A DNA stretch of 8,118 nucleotides, taken from NCBI GenBank assembly GCA_005773755.1, contig SXHE01000790.1:1-8118 (forward strand). Direction: 5' to 3'. Positions within the stretch are counted from its first letter, which is position 1; each line of letters begins with the position of its first letter. A program made the position numbers and the translations under genes. Below are positions 7,354 to 8,118 of this stretch, one piece after another. This DNA comes from Planctomycetia bacterium. Lineage in GTDB: Bacteria > Planctomycetota > Planctomycetia > Gemmatales > Gemmataceae. Below the pieces are notes generated by a model that was not told where the DNA came from, ran no database searches, and saw only the letters and a program-made list of their open reading frames with translations.

Positions 7354-8118
7354 TCACTCCTTGCCGGGCACGGGGAGTTGCGAAAGGTCCCAGACGAAGG
7401 CGGTCGAGTCCGTGCTCCCGCTGACCAGTCGCCGCCCGTCCGGCGTGAACGCGAGGGACGTCACCCAGCCCGCGTGCCCGGTGCGCGAGAGCAGTTCGTT
7501 CCCGGTTGCCGCGTCCCACACCTGGATGCACGATTTCAGAGCCGGGGTGCGGACGTTTGTCACCGCGTCCGGGCGGGGGCCGATCAGTTCCCCGGCGAAG
7601 CGGCTCTCGATGCCCCCACCGCCGGCGGTCGCGAGGTACTTTCCGTCGGGGGAGAACGCGACGGCGCCGATCCCGGGCGTCTGCACCCTGATCACCCGAA
7701 CCCGTTTACCCGTGGCCGGTTCCCAGATCGCCACCGTCTGCCCGAGTCCGCCCACCGCGATGTACTTGCCGTCCGGGGAGAACGCGAGCACCTGAGCCTC
7801 GGTGCGATCGACGTCCGGTAGCTCGTGGCGCCGGGTGAACGTCTCGGTTTCGTAGACGCACAGCACGCCGGGCTTGCTGTTGACCCCGGTGAGCGCGAGC
7901 CACTTGCCGTCCGGGGAGAACACGGCCGCCTCAGTGCCCTCGCCTGGCGCGGGGTACGGTACTCGCGCCTTTCCAGTACTCAGGTCGAAGGCTCCGCCCT
8001 TCCACCGTACCCCGCCCCACACGCCGGTGTTCCCGTCGGGCGAGATCGCCGCGGCGTGAACGGCGGAGTCGGCCGGCGTGCTCCGCAACAGCTTCCCGGT
8101 TCCGTCCCAGGTCGAGAA
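7354..8118 (-). CDS. WD40 repeat protein, C-terminal part only (5' end outside window)
   Basis: The frame enters at the right edge and gives 254 residues before the TGA at 7356–7354. It is in mid-blade from its first residue (FSTWDGTGKL). Further blades carry 'FSPDGKWLALTG' (67–78), 'FSPDGKYIAVGG' (113–124) with IWEPATGK (131–138), 'FSPDGKYLATAG' (155–166) with QVWDAATGN (199–207), and 'FTPDGRRLVSGS' (224–235) with FVWDLSQLP (241–249). About 30 residues (168–197) interrupt the penultimate blade as a long loop. The ending in a WDLSxLP strand is typical of planctomycete proteins in which a WD40 propeller follows another module, such as a Ser/Thr kinase or an ECF-type sigma factor, but nothing of that module is seen here. 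Export cannot be judged without the N-terminus. The next gene starts 121 bp downstream. Confidence 0.92.
   Translation of the reverse strand, partial: FSTWDGTGKLLRSTPADSAVHAAAISPDGNTGVWGGVRWKGGAFDLSTGKARVPYPAPGEGTEAAVFSPDGKWLALTGVNSKPGVLCVYETETFTRRHELPDVDRTEAQVLAFSPDGKYIAVGGLGQTVAIWEPATGKRVRVIRVQTPGIGAVAFSPDGKYLATAGGGGIESRFAGELIGPRPDAVTNVRTPALKSCIQVWDAATGNELLSRTGHAGWVTSLAFTPDGRRLVSGSTDSTAFVWDLSQLPVPGKE

Noticed and set aside
1..8118. tRNA, rRNA, CRISPR, transposase or attachment site
   Set aside because: I saw no cloverleaf with TTCG/CCA landmarks, no regularly spaced direct repeats, no transposase motifs and no terminal inverted repeats flanking a gene.

Overview
The window is GC-rich (roughly two thirds G+C by eye). 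Every convincing gene lies on the minus strand, so it reads biologically from right to left. The gene content is exported proteins built from WD40-type beta-propellers, a WD40–leucine-rich-repeat chimera and an exported S9 peptidase. This combination, with 'SPDGK'/'VWDxxTGK' blades, planctomycete-style LRRs ('TDAGLRHLKAMTGLRVLNL') and long spurious antisense frames, suggests a planctomycete of the Gemmata type. That placement is inference from protein style; there is no rRNA or marker gene here.

Layout in transcription order. (1) 8118–7354: the C-terminal 254 residues of a WD40 protein whose start lies outside the window. (2) 7353–7233: a 121-bp gap with a strong nested inverted repeat (7281–7337). 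(3) 7232–5289: a complete 647-residue exported WD40 protein. (4) After 40 bp, 5248–2948: a 766-residue exported protein with an N-terminal beta-propeller and a C-terminal LRR domain, preceded by a near-perfect Shine-Dalgarno. (5) 2947–1891: about 1.06 kb without an intact gene. It holds a small frameshifted reading frame (2855–2449) that becomes a continuous 135-residue protein if one G is added to a G run, and a cluster of short hairpins (2157–2219, 2382–2394) that may be a dispersed intergenic repeat. It also holds a candidate sigma-70-type promoter (1932–1960). (6) 1890–1: an exported prolyl-oligopeptidase-family (S9) peptidase, complete except for roughly the last 50–60 residues, which run off the left edge.

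Genes 3 and 4 are almost certainly cotranscribed, and gene 1 may belong with them. All complete products carry signal peptides, so they probably act in the periplasm or at the cell surface as binding scaffolds, beside a secreted peptidase that has its own promoter candidate. I found no tRNA, rRNA, CRISPR array, transposase or recognisable defence system. The less ordinary items are the exported propeller/LRR gene set, the G-run frameshifted gene and the structured intergenic DNA; none proves a new system.
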